From: Nicotiana tabacum
Lineage: Eukaryota; Streptophyta; Magnoliopsida; Solanales; Solanaceae
Direction: 5' to 3'
Assembly: GCF_000715075.1 (NCBI RefSeq)
Contig: NC_134101.1
Location: 26,280,822-26,344,821, forward strand
DNA: 64,000 bases
Below are positions 21,640-31,944 of this stretch, piece after piece; positions within the stretch are counted from its first letter, which is position 1; each line of letters begins with the position of its first letter. Below the pieces are notes generated by a model that was not told where the DNA came from, did not search any database, and saw nothing but the letters and a program-made list of their open reading frames with translations. A program made the translations under genes and the position numbers.

Positions 21640-23364
21640 AATATTGGTACGTAGCCTAAACATGATTTTTAATAGGAGCCTCAGCTCAATTTCTCTAACA
21701 CGGGCCACATGTTCAGATAATAACACGATTCTTTAATTTTACAACTTCACATGATTTATTTAAGACACAATTTCTGTGGTGAACGTCTACATGTTCATCA
21801 CCTATCATGTGTGTCAGCTTCAACAATTCATATCATACCAAATTCGGGGATTCATACCCTCAGAACCAAATTTAGAAGTGTTACTTACCTCAAACCGTGT
21901 AATTCTTTACTCCAGTATGCCTTTGCCTCGTGAATTGGCCTCCAAACGCCTCGAATCTAGCCACAAATAATTTGTTTCAGTCAATTAAAATGATAGGAAT
22001 TAATTTCATAAGAAAATACAAATTTTCCATCAAAATCCGAAATTTCACCCAAAATTCGCCCATGGGGCCCACGTATGGGAACCCGACAAAAGTTACAAAA
22101 TCCGAAAACCCATTCAACCACGAGTCTAACCATACTAATTTTACCAAAATCCGACCTCAACTCGACCTCCAAACCTTCAAATCTTACTTTCAAATCCCTA
22201 GGTTCAAATCCTCGATTTACACCTCAAAAACATGTAATCTAGTCGGATTATTCAATGATAATTCAATATTATGGAGTAGAAATAATCACAAGTGACTTAC
22301 CCCAAGATTCCCCGTGATTTCTTGCTCAAATATCGCCAAAACCCGAGCTCAAAATGTAAAAAATCACAAAAAATGTCGGAATCCCTCTGTTTTGTACTGC
22401 CCAAGGGTTTTCGCATCTGCACATCTTGGCCGCTTCTGCGCTAATTGCATGTGTGGAAAAATCCCTGCGCCTTTGCCCACATTTTTGTGTGCCTGTATGC
22501 GCTTCTGCGCCGGTTGCTTCTACGCACATCCTTCCGCATCTGCACCTATGCAGGTGCGGAATGTCCGTCGCATCTGTGACCAATGCCTCACAGCTCTCTG
22601 CCCGCATCTACGCTTGCCAGGCTCGCTTCTGCGAGCTCGCACCTACGATGGAATTTCCACAGGTGCGATTGCATCAGATGGCAGGAACTTCAACTTTTTC
22701 TTCTAAGTCCGAATTTGATCCGTTAACCATCCGAAACTCACCCGAGGCCCCTGGGACCTCAACCAAATATACCAACAAGTCCTAAAACATCACACGAACT
22801 TAGCCGAGTCTTCAAATAACATCCAACAACACTAAAAACATGAATCACACATAGATTCAAGCCTAATGAACTTTGAAATTTCCAATTTCTACAAACGACG
22901 TTGGAACCTATCAAATCACGTCCGATTGACCTCAAATTTTGCACACAAGTCATAAATAACATAACGAACCTATTAACATTTTCAGAATCGGATATCTACC
23001 CCGATATGAAAAAATCATCCCAGTTCAAACTTCCCAAAAATTCAGCTTTCGACATTTCAAGCCTAATTCCACTACAGACCTCCAAATAATTTTTCGGACA
23101 CGCTCCTAAGTCCAAAATCACCATACGGAGCTGTTGGAATTATCAAAATTCAAATCCGAGGTCTTTTACACATAGGTCCACATCCAGTCAACTTTTCTAA
23201 CTTAAATTTTCAATAATCTGACTAAGTGTCTTATTTCATTCCGAATTCCTTCCGGACCCGAACCAACTAACCCGATAGGTCATAAAACAATTGTAAGGCA
23301 TAAATTGAGCAGTAAATTGGGGAACATGGCCGTAATACTCAAAACGACCGGCCGGGTCGTTACA
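21640..23364 (-). mobile_element. Element D, 5' LTR (5' part, right of the LINE)
   Basis: This continues the LTR interrupted at 14120; GGTCCCAA at 21632-21639 just before it is the right target-site copy. On the minus strand it starts TGTAACGACCCGGCC (23364). It matches 7937-9635 of the 3' LTR closely and carries the island at 22418-22672. Confidence 0.9.
22418..22672 (-). repeat. Palindromic-word island, D 5' LTR
   Basis: The words match those at 8742-8972, with substitutions that often spoil one arm (for example CACATTTTTGTGTG where the partner has CGCATCTGCGCG). It begins about 690 bases into the LTR. Confidence 0.7.
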
Positions 23365-24554
23365 TTAGCACTACTTCCACCTTCTTCGGATCCACATTGA
23401 TCCCATCACTTGATACTACATGACCCAAGAATGCCACTGAGTCTAGCAAAAACTCACACTTTGAAAATTTTGCATACAACTTCTTTTCTCTCAAGGTCTG
23501 AAGCGTAGTCCTCAGGTGATGCTCATGATCCTCCCGAGTCTGGGAGTACACCAGAATGTCGTCAATAAACACAATGATGAATGAGTCAAGATAATGCCAG
23601 AACACACTGTGCATCAAGTGCATAAAAGCTGCTGGGGCATTGGTCAGCCCAAAAGACATCACAAGGAACTCTTAGTGACCATACCGAGTCCTGAAAGTAG
23701 TCTTTGGGATATCTGGCTCCTGAATCTTCAACTGATGATAGCCGGAACGTAAATCAATCTTGGAAAACACCTTGGAACCCTGTAGCTGATCAAATAAATC
23801 ATTAATACTAGGCAATGGATACATGTTCTTCACTGTAACTTTGTTCAGCTGTCGATAATCAATGCACAGACGCAGAGAACCATCCTTCTTCTTCACAAAC
23901 AAAGACAGGAACACCCCAAGATGACACACTGGGACGAATAAAGCCCTTATCAAGCAACTCCTGTAACTGTTCCTTCAATTCCTTCAATTTAGGAGGAGCC
24001 ATACGATATGGAGGAATAGAGATGGGCTGAGTGCCCGGCAAAAAATCAATACCAAAATCAATATCTTTATCGGGCGGCATGCCCGGAAGATCAGCTGGAA
24101 ACACATATGGAAAGTTCCTTATTACTGAAACTGACTCAACTATAGGGGTATCAATACTGACATCTCTCACATAAGCTAGATACGCGTCACACCCCTTCTC
24201 AACCATTCGTTGAGCTTTAAGAAATGAAATAACTCTACTGGGAGTATACTCTAAGGTACCTCTCCACTTTAATCGCGGTAAACCTGGCATAGCCAACGTC
24301 ACGGTCTTAGCGTGAAAATCAAGAATAGCATAATGGGGAGACAACCAGTCCATGTCCAAGATAACATCAAAGTCTACCATGCTGAGTAATAATAAATCGG
24401 CTCTAGTCTCAAAACCACTAAGAGCAATCAAACACGACCGATGCACGCGTTCCACAATAAGGGAATCTCCCAAGGAGTAGACACATAAATAGGGGAACTT
24501 AAAGAATCCCGAGATACGCCCAAATATAGGGAAACATAAGAGGACACATAGGAA

Positions 24555-25276
24555 TAGGGGTGGGCATAATACCGACCGAACCGAAAAAATCGGCTGAACC
24601 GAAAATTTCGGTTTATTCGATTTTGGTTTTTCGGTTTATTCGGTCGGTTTGCGGTTTATAGTTTTAAAAAATTCGATGTTCGGTTCGGTGGTCGGTTTTA
24701 ACGGTTCGATTAAACCGAAAAACCGAATTTCGGTAGAGATAGGCTTGAGATGTTGCTTCTGTTAGCATAATTTATTATCACTTTCTTGGCTATACCAGAC
24801 CCTTTGCTCGCAATCACTTCATGTTCCACTACCGAGTGAACCAACCCTGTACTATATGCTCTCTCTAGTACTTCTATTTCTTTTGCCACTAATGTAGCAA
24901 AAATCTCTTTTTCGACTTGTTTTGTATTAGAATCCTCCTCCTCGGACTTCGTTGAACCAGCATTAATGCATAAATCATCCTCTAATTGTTTGATTTTTTC
25001 AGTGGATAGTCTGTGACTTTTTATTGCAATTGAAAACAAGCAATATTCTTGTATGAACTATTTGAATAATCTATTTTTATTGTTTCTTACTATTTTTGCT
25101 ATAGCTTGAAACTGAAAACCGAACCGATTAAACCGAAGCGAACATGAATAAACCGAACCGAACCGAACTGAAGTTATTATGATTCGGTTTTGGTTATTAA
25201 AATAACAAACCGAAAACCGAATTAACCGAACCAAAATTCTACAAAACCGAACCGAACCGACCGATGTCCACCCCTA
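24555..25276. mobile_element. hAT-like non-autonomous DNA transposon
   Basis: This 722-bp element has terminal inverted repeats TAGGGGTGGGCA (left) and TGTCCACCCCTA (right), 11 of 12 matching, flanked by the 8-bp duplication CATAGGAA at 24547-24554 and 25277-25284. Eight-base duplications and this terminus are typical of hAT elements. Both subterminal zones are full of CGGTTCGGT-type words in opposite orientations (ACCGAACCGA at the other end). It lies inside the protease of element C, just after the catalytic Asp motif. It has no transposase. Confidence 0.88.
24710..25039 (-). pseudogene. Unrecognised ORF inside the hAT-like element
   Basis: This open stretch of 109 codons (MFSIAIKSHRLSTEKIKQLE... 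to LPKFGFSV) takes up almost half of the transposon between its inverted repeats. The sequence is balanced and charged (KEIFATLVAKEIEVLERAY), which looks more like real protein than the low-complexity shadows elsewhere. I do not recognise a domain. It may be a captured host gene fragment (Pack-type) or chance. There is no evidence for expression. Confidence 0.35.
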
Positions 25277-25539
25277 CATAGGAATATGTAGAGCCTAGGT
25301 CAAATACTACCGATGCAACTCTATGAGAGACCAGAACAATACCTGTATTGACAGATTCGGAAGCAACTGCTTCTGTACGAGCCAGAAGAGCATAATATCT
25401 GGCCTGGCCTCCCCCTCTGGGGCGACCTCCACCTCAAGCTGGCTGAGTAGGTAGGGCGGTAGCTGGTGTTGGAATCATAGCCTGAGGACCTGGTGAAGCA
25501 CGTGGTGGATGAGAAGTCTACGGAGGTGCACCCCTCCTA

Positions 25540-26799
25540 AGTCTGGGGCAATCCCTCACCATATGGCGAGTGTCGCCACACTCAAAACAACCCCTCGGAG
25601 GGCATAGCTACTGTGACTGACTCGGGCCAGGTCTGCTGGACTGGCCACTAAAAGTACCCCGAGAAGGAGGCACACTAGATACTGACGGTGCATAATAAGG
25701 CTCCTGGGGCCTAGCAGGGGCTGGAACACCACTGGCGGCTGGAAGAGCTGAATGAACGTGGCGACTCACATAACCCCTACCATGTCGAACTACAGCTGGG
25801 GCACGAGTACCGCTGTAAGGGCCAGACTCTCGAGACCTCTTGGTCTCCCTCTCCTCTCTATCCCGGGCAAGCATGCCCTCTATATCCTCGCAATACTTAC
25901 AACCTGCTGATAAGAAATATCCATCTCTAACTCCCTAGCCATACTAATCCGGATACTGGGGTGGAGTCTCTCAATAAACCGTCGAACCCTCTCTTGAACT
26001 GTGGCAACCATGGCCAGTGCATGTCGGGCCAAATCATTGAAGTAGACTGCATATTCTGACACAATCATAGCACCCTGGCGCAGCTGCTCAAACTCCGCGT
26101 GCCATGAGTCCCTGAGGCTCTGAGGGACATACTGTCTCAAACACATGTTCGAAAACCGAGACCATGTAAGTGAAGCTGCCTCATCCGGACTACTCAACTC
26201 ATAAGCACGCCACTATTGATAGGCTGCTCCTCTAAGCTGGAAAGTGGTAAATGAAATCCCACTCATCTCTGCTACGTCCATAGTACAGAGAATACGATAA
26301 CAATCCTCCAAAAAACCCTGTGCATCATCTGTAGCCAATCCGCTGAAGGTAGGTGGGTGGTACTTCTTGTACCTCTCAAGTCTGAGCTGCTCCGTCTCAA
26401 AAGCAGCTGTCCTAGTCTCGTGCTGAACTAGAGCTACCGGTTGCATGCAGATGAACTCTGGGGCCTGGTCAACCTGGACCCTCTGCTCAGGAGTACGGGC
26501 TGCAGGAGTCTATGCCCCTCCCTCGGCCTGAGATGTGGCAGGAGCAAGTAGAATCAATCCAGCTTGAGCTAAGGTGTTGAACATGCTCAGAAACTGGGCT
26601 AGAGTCTCTTGGAGTGCTGGTTTATCAATAGGCACCTCAAGTTCCTAGCTGGAGCTACTGGGGGCTCCTCTTTCATAGCGTGCACGGGTGCTCTGGCTAC
26701 ACCACGTGGACGTCCTCAGCCTCGGCCCCGGCCTCTTGCGGCTCTAGTAGAGGGCGCAGGTGCCTGGTCATCAGATCCTCCGGTACGGGTCCTCACCAT
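25540..26799 (-). pseudogene. Element C gag (capsid and nucleocapsid), decayed
   Basis: The start ATG is at 26799, followed by VRTRTGGSDDQ; it comes directly after TTCTTTCTCACAG. The retrotransposon-gag core is visible as ERYKKYHPPTFSGLATDDAQ, then TWSRFSNMCLRQYVPQSLRD, AEFEQLRQGAM and RRFIERLHPSIR (26446-25880). The C-terminal zinc knuckle CFECGDTRHMVRDC (about 25590-25548) has all ligands (CX2CX4HX4C). A stop near 26210 and a frameshift near 25877 break it. Gag forms the virus-like particle and binds the element RNA. The reading then continues into the protease, as usual for a gag-pol fusion. Confidence 0.88.
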
Positions 26800-26992
26800 C
26801 TGTGAGAAAGAATAGAATATAGGAGTTTAAAATTTTTTTGATGTCAACAAATTTCGCACGAGAATGAATCAAAGAAGTAATTTTTTTTCCTAACAGTTCC
26901 AGAGCCTCCCAAAGATAAGTACAGACATCTCCGTACAGATCTGCGAGACTCTAATAAATTGGCATGTGACTCACGGAACCTACGAACCTAGA
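26800..26992 (-). promoter_or_regulatory. Leader of element C between primer site and gag
   Basis: This untranslated leader contains GAGTCTCGCAGATCTGTACG and CTTATCTTTGGGAGGCT. The same block follows the primer site in D (about 12600-12690), E (33650-33735), F (42130-42230) and L (63860-63955). It is shared by the element with enzymes and by those without, as expected for a packaging or dimerisation signal; that role is inference. Confidence 0.55.
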
Positions 26993-27004
26993 GCTCTGAT
27001 ACCA
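26993..27004 (-). other. Primer-binding site of element C
   Basis: The minus strand reads TGGTATCAGAGC, the exact site for initiator tRNA-Met, three bases after the 5' LTR end at 27008. Confidence 0.88.
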
Positions 27005-27639
27005 ACTTGTCACGACCCAAACTCCCTCCGTATAACGTCGTGATGATACCTAGTCTCTACGACTAGGCAAGCCTAACAAATTGCGGAAAATAACAAAACG
27101 AAAGAAAAACTTGGCAACTAACAGTAGTGGATAACTGAATAACTAGTAACAATGCCGCTCAACATGTACACTAATCAATACTTTATAAATACACAGTCTT
27201 CCCAAAACCCGAAACATCATAAGTCACAAGCTACAGAAGGAACTAGTATCTCTATACACCAGAGTCTAACAAAAGAAGTACTGAAGGTAAATGACATATG
27301 AGAGAATAGAGGGGGACTCCAAGGTCTGCGGACGCGACAGATGTACCTTGAAGTCTCCGTACATCAACAAGAACTCTCAGCTAATAACGGGGCTGATAAG
27401 AAGTAGCTGGATCTGCACACAAAACATTTGTAGAAGAGTAGCATAAGTAAACCACAATGGTACCCAGTAAGTGCCAAGCCTAACCTTGGCAGAGTAGTGG
27501 CGAGGTCAGGTCCGGGCCCTACTGGGATATAATAACAAGATAGATGATATAATAAAATGAAGTAAAATGGATAATTTAATAGAAGGAATTCACAGAGAAA
27601 TAACAACACACAAATAATGTGATAACAATAGGGGCGCAC

Positions 27640-27960
27640 CCGAGATACCGTCTCGTAGTCCCAAAAGTAAATACTCAACAGGGGATCTTCCGAGATACCT
27701 TCTTGTAGTCCCAAAAGTAAATATGTGAGGAGATCTACCGAGGTACCGCCTCGTAGTCTCAAAAGTAAATATACAGGGAGAACTCCCGAGGTACCGCCTC
27801 ATAGTCTCAAAAGTAAATGTGCAGGGAGAACTCCCGAGGAACCGCCTCGTAGTCTCAAAAGTAAACACACGGCTCAAACCGATAAATACAAGAGTAGTCT
27901 CAAAAGTAAATATGCAGGTAGAACTCCCGCGGAACCGCCTCGTAGTCTCAAAAGTAAACA
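27640..27960 (-). repeat. 48-bp tandem array in the C 5' LTR
   Basis: It has the same unit as 2232-2505 (CTCGTAGTCTCAAAAGTAAA ... GGGAGAACTCCCGAGG), with one additional rearranged copy after CAAGAGTAGTCTC. Confidence 0.85.
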
Positions 27961-28851
27961 CAGCTCAAACCGATAAGTACAACAGTTAACAATAAGATTT
28001 CTACATTTATACTAATAACGAACAAGGATAAGCAGGAAATCTACTAGGCATGGTTCACAGAGTTCAAATAAGCAATTAAAGCACGTAGACATGCGATATT
28101 AGACTAAACAGGATAGCTGCACATATTAGAATAGCTCAATTAAGAATGAAAACAGACTAATACTCATTTAAACGGTATAACTCAAATTAAAGGAAAAAAT
28201 AGATTGCTACTCTGTAAAATAAATCGGGGTTTACAACAAATAGCCCGTGTACGTACTCGTCACCTCACGTACATGGTGCTCACATATTACAACAGTATCA
28301 AATCCTAAGGGGATTTCCCCCACACAAGGTTAGGCAAGCCACTTACCTCGAACCAAGCTCAATCAATCGGTAACAATGCCTTTTCCATGAATATCCGACT
28401 CCGAATGTCCCAAATCTAGCCAAAACAATTACATATCATAAATACAACTATAATAGACTAATATAATTAATGAAATCAAAACTTTAACAAAAATTTCGAA
28501 ATCCGTCCTAAAAGTCGACACGGGCCCATTTCTCGGAATAGGGTAAAAGTCACAAAATATGAGCACCCATTCGCTCACGAGTTCACTCATACCAAAATTA
28601 TCCAAATCCGATATCAAAATCTCAATCAAAACCCAAAACCTTAGTTGACGAACTTCTTCCCATTTTCCCCAAAATTTCCACCCAAATCTGAAATTAGTGA
28701 TAGATTAGTTGAATATAATGATAAATGGGTTAAGAATCGTTACCCAAAGCTTCCTATGAAAATCTCCCAAATTATCGCCCAAATCCGAGCTCTCAAAGTC
28801 CCAAAATTGAAAATGGACTCGAACTTGGCCTTTTCTGCCCAGCGATCCCGA

Positions 28852-29166
28852 ATTTGCGGACATACTGTTGCACTTGCGACGCCGCACCTGCAGAATTTCC
28901 CTCGCAGGTGCGAAAATGACTTAAAGGTCTGGGACCACATCTGCGATGAAAGGGCCGTACCTGCGTGTGCGCGCCTGCGGGAACAAGTCCATTTCTGCTG
29001 TCTCACTTCACACATGTGCTCCTTTGGCGCATCTGCAAGCATCACAGATGCGCAAAATTGCCTCGTACCTACGACCCTTGAGCACCTAACCCACTCCACT
29101 TATGCAATAGTCCTAGCGCCTGTGCAATCCCGCACCTGCGGTCTCCCTACCGCAGGTGCAAAAACA
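28852..29166 (-). repeat. Palindromic-word island, C 5' LTR
   Basis: It holds CGCA-nn-TGCG words such as CGCAGGTGCGA, GCACCTGCAG and CGCACCTGCGG. It begins about 765 bases into the LTR. The last word is duplicated with the 91-bp unit that follows. Confidence 0.75.
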
Positions 29167-29331
29167 CCAGAAACCAAAAGCCTCAGCCATTTGCTTTAGT
29201 CCAAATTAAATCCAAGCATTCGGAACACACCCGAGGCCGACCGCAGGTGCAAAAACACCAGAAACCAAAAGCTTCAGCCATTTGCTTTAGTCCAAATTAA
29301 ATCCAAGCATTCGAAACACACTCGAGGCCCC
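29150..29331 (-). repeat. 91-bp tandem duplication in the C 5' LTR
   Basis: Two copies start CCGCAGGTGCAAAAACACC at 29150 and 29241. The 3' LTR has one copy (about 3687-3780), so the duplication arose in this copy after insertion. Confidence 0.9.
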
Positions 29332-29931
29332 CAGGACTTCAACCAAATATACCAACAAGTCCTAAAACACCATACGAACTTAGTCGAGCCCTCAAAACAC
29401 GTCAAACAACAACAAAAAACGAATCACCCTCCAATCCAAACTTAACTTGAAACTTCAAATTTCTACAACCGATGCCGAAACCTATCAAATCACGTCCGAT
29501 TGACCTCAAATTTTGCACACAAGTCATATTCAACATTATGGACCTACTCCAACTTCCGAAATCGGAATTCGACCCCTATATCGAAAGGTCCACTTCCGGT
29601 CAAAATCTCTAAAAATTTGACTTTCGCCAATTCAAGCCTAAATCAATTATAGACCTCGAATTCACAGTCTGGACATGCTCCTAAGTCCAGAATCACCAAA
29701 CGGAGCTAACAAAACCGACGAAACTCTAATACGGAGTCGTCTTCACACAGTTCCAACTACAGTCAAAATCCTAACACTTAAGCCTCCATTTAGGGACTAA
29801 GTGTCCCAAAATTACTCCGAAACCACAGCAACAACCTCCCGGTAAGTCACATAAGCAGAAAAAGGTACGGGAGAGACAATAAACAGGGGATCAGGGCTAT
29901 TTCTCTCAAAATGACTGACCGGGTCGTTACA

Positions 29932-31944
29932 ATAATTATACGAGTAATTAAACTCTTTTTACTTTCTATATTTAAGAAAATATAAACGGTTCTGATTTAA
30001 CTAAAAACCAAGAAAAACAATTAAAATCACAATTCTACTAGTGTGTGTACCAGGACCTGTGTCACAAGTGAATAAGCATCTAGTAGATTATATAAAATTT
30101 CTAAATACTATCTGAAATAAATAGACAGAATACAAATACAAGGAGAGGCACTAGCTGCTGTAGGACAACTCAGAAAGGTAGCTCACCACTAGGCCTCGGG
30201 GTATCGTGGATGCGCTCCGGTAGGTCCCCCAAAAACTCCTGTCTCAAATCCTGCACAAAAAGTGCAGCAAGTGTAGCATGAGTACGTAAACAACGTGTAC
30301 CTAGTAAGTATCAAGTCTAATCTCGAAGAAGTAGTGACGAGAGGTCGACTTTGACACTCACTAAGGGTCAATAATAATATATAAAATAAAAAAAGAAATA
30401 TTTAAATCAACATGATTTATAGGAATAACAATAATTTTCTTTAACCAGAAGAAATAATTCATTATTTCAATTTCAATAATTTCCAATTTATTAATTAACT
30501 TCACAAGCTGTAATAAAATATCAAGGTATCGTCTAATTATTATTATTAGGTACGATGTCTGCCGAGGTTGTTCGGCCCAATCCAGATTATCATGTACAAT
30601 GCCGAGGGACGCACGGCACGATCCATAGATGCATCTATACTGCCGAGGCGTTCAGCCCGCTCTACAAGAAAGGAGGACATTTTTTATGAACCTCCAAAAT
30701 GAGAAGTTGTTATAAAGCTAACACACAAGGATGTACAATTTCTCTTAACAATTAAATAATTTACAAAAAGATTCAAGTATAAGAAATTTCGTTCTTTTAA
30801 TATTTCCTCGAACAATTCACAATATAATTCCAATATTTTAAAGAAATAAAGAATGAAATTATTACAAGTATTTCATGATTTGAGTCCTAAACTACCCGGA
30901 CATAGCATAATTAGTAGCTACGCACGGACTCTAGTCACCTCGTGCGTACATAGTCCCCATAATTAACAATAATTATTAATTTAAATCACCTATGGGGTAA
31001 ATTCCCTCTTACAAGGTTAGACAAGATACTTACCTTGTCTCAAAGCCCACTTCCCGATTACAATGTCGTGTAAAAATCCTAATTCGGTGCCGATAAATCC
31101 GAAACTATCCAAATGTTATATAAAATAATTAATACATGTTCAATAATTCAAAATTAGACTATTAAATAAATTACCCAATCCAAAATGGTAAAATTCCTAA
31201 AATTCACCCCAAGCCCACGTGCCCGAATTCCGAAAATTTTAAGAGAAAAGCGTTACCCATAATCTCAAGAACTCAAATATACAATTTCCATCCAATTCCA
31301 TAATCATTTTCGTGGTTAAAATCACATTTTTATCAAAACCTAAGTTTTTCATCTAAACCCTTGATTTCCAAAATTTATATGTTATAATCTACCCATAATC
31401 TATGTATTTAACTCAAAGTGTGTAGAATTAACTTACCTTCAAGTTGCTAGTTGAAATCCCCTCTCAAAAAGCTCCAAAATCGCCCAAGAATGGAGAAAAT
31501 GGGCACAAAAATGGCTGAGCCTCGATTTTAACACAGTCTGCCAAGCAGCCTTTTCTCATCTGTGGCTCTGCATCTGCGGAAAAGGCATCGCAGATGCGGC
31601 TTACCCCTAAGCCAACCCCGTCGCTTCTGCGGTCAGCGGCTCGTATCTGCGAGTCCGCTTCTGCTACTTGCACATCACATATGCGCTCCGCTTCTACAGC
31701 TTGTACCTGCGCATCTGTGCCTAGTCCGCTTCTGTGGTGTCTTTCACGCACCTGCGTGCTCGCACCTGCAGCTGGCCAAGCACATGTGCGGTTGCAGCAA
31801 AAGCTGGAAGCTTCAGTTGCTGCTCCACATCCAAAATTGATCCGAGCCTCATCCGATAACACCCCCCGGGACCCCACCCGAATATACCAATAAGTTTAAA
31901 ATCATAAAACGGACTCGCTCGAACCCTCAGAACTCGTTCGAGCC
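29932..31944 (-). mobile_element. Element B, LTR remainder (right piece)
   Basis: This continues the minus-strand LTR from 1591, with ATAAT repeated at 29932-29936. Its features match LTR H read in reverse: the TGCAC-AAAAA-GTGCA hairpin (30252-30266), the CTGCCGAGG...CGTTCAGCC zone (about 30550-30660) and a CGCATCTGCG-type island (31556-31797). It is truncated near 31944, before its own TGTAACGACC start, where plus-strand LTR E begins. No ORF is credible here; the 137- and 99-codon frames over 31464-31893 are island shadows. Confidence 0.75.
31556..31797 (-). repeat. Palindromic-word island, LTR B
   Basis: It contains CGCAGATGCGG, GCATCTGCGGA, CACCTGCG and related words, about every 25 bases. 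Confidence 0.7.

Larger units (their letters stand above)
6573..23364 (-). mobile_element. Element D: LARD-like non-autonomous LTR retrotransposon nested in element C RT
   Basis: This is a minus-strand element with a 5' LTR (12710-23364, itself split by the LINE), a primer-binding site (12695-12706), an internal region of about 3.07 kb without long ORFs (9636-12709) and a 3' LTR (6573-9635). The flanks read TCAGC (6568-6572) and TTAGC (23365-23369), a 5-bp duplication with one mismatch. Removing it rejoins the RT reading: DPKKVEVV before the break and [13 protein letters not shown] sequence after it. The two LTRs are very similar (a 64-codon shadow ORF at 8074 and at 21776 differs by one residue), so it is younger than C. 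It must have moved with enzymes from another element. Confidence 0.9.
23365..25500 (-). pseudogene. Element C pol, 5' half: protease and reverse transcriptase
   Basis: This is the upstream half of pol on the minus strand. The retropepsin active site reads VVFDLGSTYSYVSSY, where related elements have FDPGSTYSY, and it is split by the hAT-like element. Then come FDVILDMDWLSPHYA (24400s), the RT start [69 protein letters not shown] and the catalytic FIDDILVYS (about 23540). A frameshift lies near 23900 and a stop between RTRYGH and EFLVMSF (about 23670). The reading is cut at 23365 by element D and resumes at 6572. Protease matures the polyprotein and RT copies the RNA; neither is functional here. 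Confidence 0.9.
1592..29931 (-). mobile_element. Element C: chromodomain Ty3/gypsy retrotransposon holding nested insertions
   Basis: This is a complete but dead LTR retrotransposon on the minus strand. It has a 5' LTR (27008-29931), an initiator-Met-type primer-binding site (26993-27004), gag (to 26799), protease, reverse transcriptase, RNase H, integrase and chromodomain (ending near 4395), a polypurine tract (4385-4398) and a 3' LTR (1592-4383). The flanking bases are ATAAT at 1587-1591 and ATAAT at 29932-29936, a perfect 5-bp target-site duplication. D is inserted in RT and a hAT-like element in the protease. The domain order (integrase then chromodomain), LTRs near 2.9 kb and the Met primer fit the chromovirus branch, probably Tekay/Del; the clade is inference. 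Many stops and shifts show that it is inactive. Confidence 0.9.
27008..29931 (-). mobile_element. Element C, 5' LTR
   Basis: This LTR of 2924 bp reads on the minus strand from TGTAACGACCCGGTC (29931) to GGGTCGTGACA (27008). It matches the 3' LTR at 1592-4383. Its extra length comes largely from one more 48-bp array copy region (27640-27960) and a 91-bp duplication (29150-29331). It contains the island at 28852-29166. Confidence 0.9.

Noticed and set aside
24555..25276. Stowaway or Tourist MITE
   Set aside because: The duplication is eight bases, not TA or TAA, and the terminus TAGGGGTGG fits hAT.
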